Below are positions 63,057 through 64,000 of a DNA stretch of 64,000 bases, piece after piece. Below the pieces are notes generated by a model, which had not been told where the DNA came from, searched no databases, and saw only the letters and a program-made list of their open reading frames with translations. This DNA is from Geobacter sp. UBA5730 (GTDB lineage Bacteria > Desulfobacterota > Desulfuromonadia > Geobacterales > Pseudopelobacteraceae): NCBI GenBank assembly GCA_002419465.1, contig DIGE01000019.1, positions 114,781-178,780 on the forward strand, given 5' to 3'. A program made the position numbers and the translations under genes. Numbering within the stretch: position 1 is the stretch's first letter; each line of letters starts with the position of its first letter.

Positions 63057-63506
63057 ATGAAAACCGTTGCCGATATCATGACCCGCGAAGTGATCACCGT
63101 CACCAAAGAGACCAGCGTCCGCGACCTTGCCGAACTGTTCGTCACCAAACGGATCGGGTCCTTGCCGGTGGTTGACGAACATGGCTCTGTGATCGGCATC
63201 GTCACCGAATCGGATCTGGTGGAGCAGGGCAAGAACGTTCACCTGCCCACGGTAATTACACTGTTCGATTGGGTGATCTACCTGGAAACTGAGAAAAGCC
63301 TGGAGCGGGAGCTGAAAAAAATGGGGGGCCGCACCGTGGGCGATATCTTCCAGCAGGAACTGATCTCCATCGCACCGGATGCCACCATCAGCGCCGCTGC
63401 CGATCTGATGAGTAATCACCATATCAACGCCGTGCCGGTGCTGGAAAACGGCAAGCTGATCGGTATCGTGGCCCGCATAGACATTATCCGCACCCTGATG
63501 GTATAA
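63057..63506 (+). CDS. Two-CBS-domain protein
   Basis: 149-residue protein made almost entirely of a CBS pair: TVADIMTREVITVTKETSV with LPVVDEHGSVIGIVTESDL, and QQELISIAPDATISAAADL with AVPVLENGKLIGIVARIDI. Such modules bind adenine nucleotides and regulate partners; no effector domain is attached. It lies 29 nt after nnr and 8 nt before tsaE. Confidence 0.9.
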   Translation: MKTVADIMTREVITVTKETSVRDLAELFVTKRIGSLPVVDEHGSVIGIVTESDLVEQGKNVHLPTVITLFDWVIYLETEKSLERELKKMGGRTVGDIFQQELISIAPDATISAAADLMSNHHINAVPVLENGKLIGIVARIDIIRTLMV

Positions 63507-63514
63507 AGACAGCG

Positions 63515-63982
63515 ATGCTGACGATCAAAACCCGATCATCTGACGAAACGGAAGCCTGGGGAGCCCGCCTGGGCTCCCGGCTTCGCTCAGGAGACATGGT
63601 CACCCTGTCCGGCGAACTGGGGGGCGGCAAAACCTGCTTTGTACGCGGAGTTGTGCAGGGGCTGTCCCCTGAAAATGCCGGCCAGGTCGCCTCGCCCACC
63701 TACGCGCTGATGCACCAGTATGGTAGCCAACCACCGATCTACCACTTTGATTGTTACCGGCTGCGGGGGGCTGATGATGCGCTGGAAATTGGCCTGACTG
63801 ACCAATTAACCGCTGACGGGATCTGTCTGGTGGAATGGCCTGAACGAATCAGCACCGAACTGCTCCAGGATCGTCTTGAAATCCGCTTTGAACATACCGA
63901 CGGGACGAGCCGCCTGATCAGCTTCATCCCCCACGGCGTTCGAGCCCATGAACTGGCTGTTCAGCTCCAGCAAACCTCGTAA
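63515..63982 (+). CDS. tsaE: tRNA threonylcarbamoyladenosine biosynthesis ATPase TsaE
   Basis: 155-residue P-loop ATPase needed with TsaB and TsaD for t6A modification at position 37 of ANN-decoding tRNAs. The Walker A is GELGGGKTCFVRG, and the family motifs SPTYALMHQY, YHFDCYRL and LVEWPERI follow. It is the last complete gene before the window ends. Confidence 0.96.
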   Translation: MLTIKTRSSDETEAWGARLGSRLRSGDMVTLSGELGGGKTCFVRGVVQGLSPENAGQVASPTYALMHQYGSQPPIYHFDCYRLRGADDALEIGLTDQLTADGICLVEWPERISTELLQDRLEIRFEHTDGTSRLISFIPHGVRAHELAVQLQQTS

Positions 63983-64000
63983 AAAAGCCTTGTCACTCCA

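Overview
The window looks like a chromosomal segment of a Gram-negative deltaproteobacterium of the Geobacter/Trichlorobacter/Pelobacter group (Desulfuromonadales). This is an inference from gene content and order: ftsH-folP-cdaA-glmM-pdxJ-acpS-nnr-tsaE, mreCD-mrdA-rodA, ilvBNC, psd-pssA, rarA, and a periplasmic binding protein paired with a chemoreceptor. There are no rRNA or tRNA genes, transposases or prophage genes.

1-12.85 kb is a complete type I-E CRISPR-Cas locus on the minus strand: cas3-casA-casB-casC-casD-casE, then an inserted Bro-N/DinD-like gene, then cas1-cas2, a short leader, and an array of 55 repeats (the first cut by the window edge) and 54 spacers, every spacer exactly 32 nt. 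The array has two blocks. The 26 older, leader-distal repeats carry one repeat sequence and the 29 newer ones another, with an abrupt three-base switch. Three spacer families occur on both sides of the switch, and two overlapping spacers reveal the PAM as AAG.

The most interesting element lies upstream of cas3. Divergent from it, at about 12733-12853 on the plus strand, is a small RNA gene with its own sigma70-like promoter and a strong intrinsic terminator. It has the anatomy of a one-spacer CRISPR: a degenerate repeat ending in a near-perfect I-E 5' handle, exactly 32 nt of spacer, and a second repeat with an intact 6-bp hairpin. Its first 14 spacer bases match the DNA at 12684-12697 except at position 6 (the base flipped out in type I-E guides), next to an AAG PAM. 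That site overlaps the -35 box of the RNA's own promoter and the probable cas3 promoter. The layout predicts that Cascade loaded with this RNA binds without cleavage and represses the cas operon and the RNA itself, as in CreR/CreA-type crRNA-like regulators. Between that promoter and cas3 is an unannotated ORF for a 38-residue, very hydrophobic peptide, which could be a CreT-like toxin kept silent by the same complex, or a leader peptide.

12.86-39.6 kb is mostly minus-strand housekeeping: a DnaQ-like exonuclease with a small membrane protein; trpC and trpD separated by a polytopic membrane protein; a receiver-domain protein; a serine hydrolase, DUF2914 protein, argJ and secA; the cell-shape operon gmhB-rmlA-mreC-mreD-mrdA-rodA; aroG, sppA, a phosphodiesterase, psd-pssA; and branched-chain amino-acid genes ilvC, ilvN, ilvB and ilvD with a lipoprotein gene between the last two. 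39.6-64 kb is almost all plus strand: binding protein plus chemoreceptor, glgP, rarA, three tandem caspase-like lipoproteins with different N-terminal modules (two with near-identical catalytic halves and an EF-hand loop), pfkA, corA, tilS, then the compact ftsH-to-tsaE cluster. No gene-free stretch over 300 bases exists apart from the CRISPR array; the 12.5-12.86 kb gap holds the peptide ORF, the divergent promoters and the small RNA.
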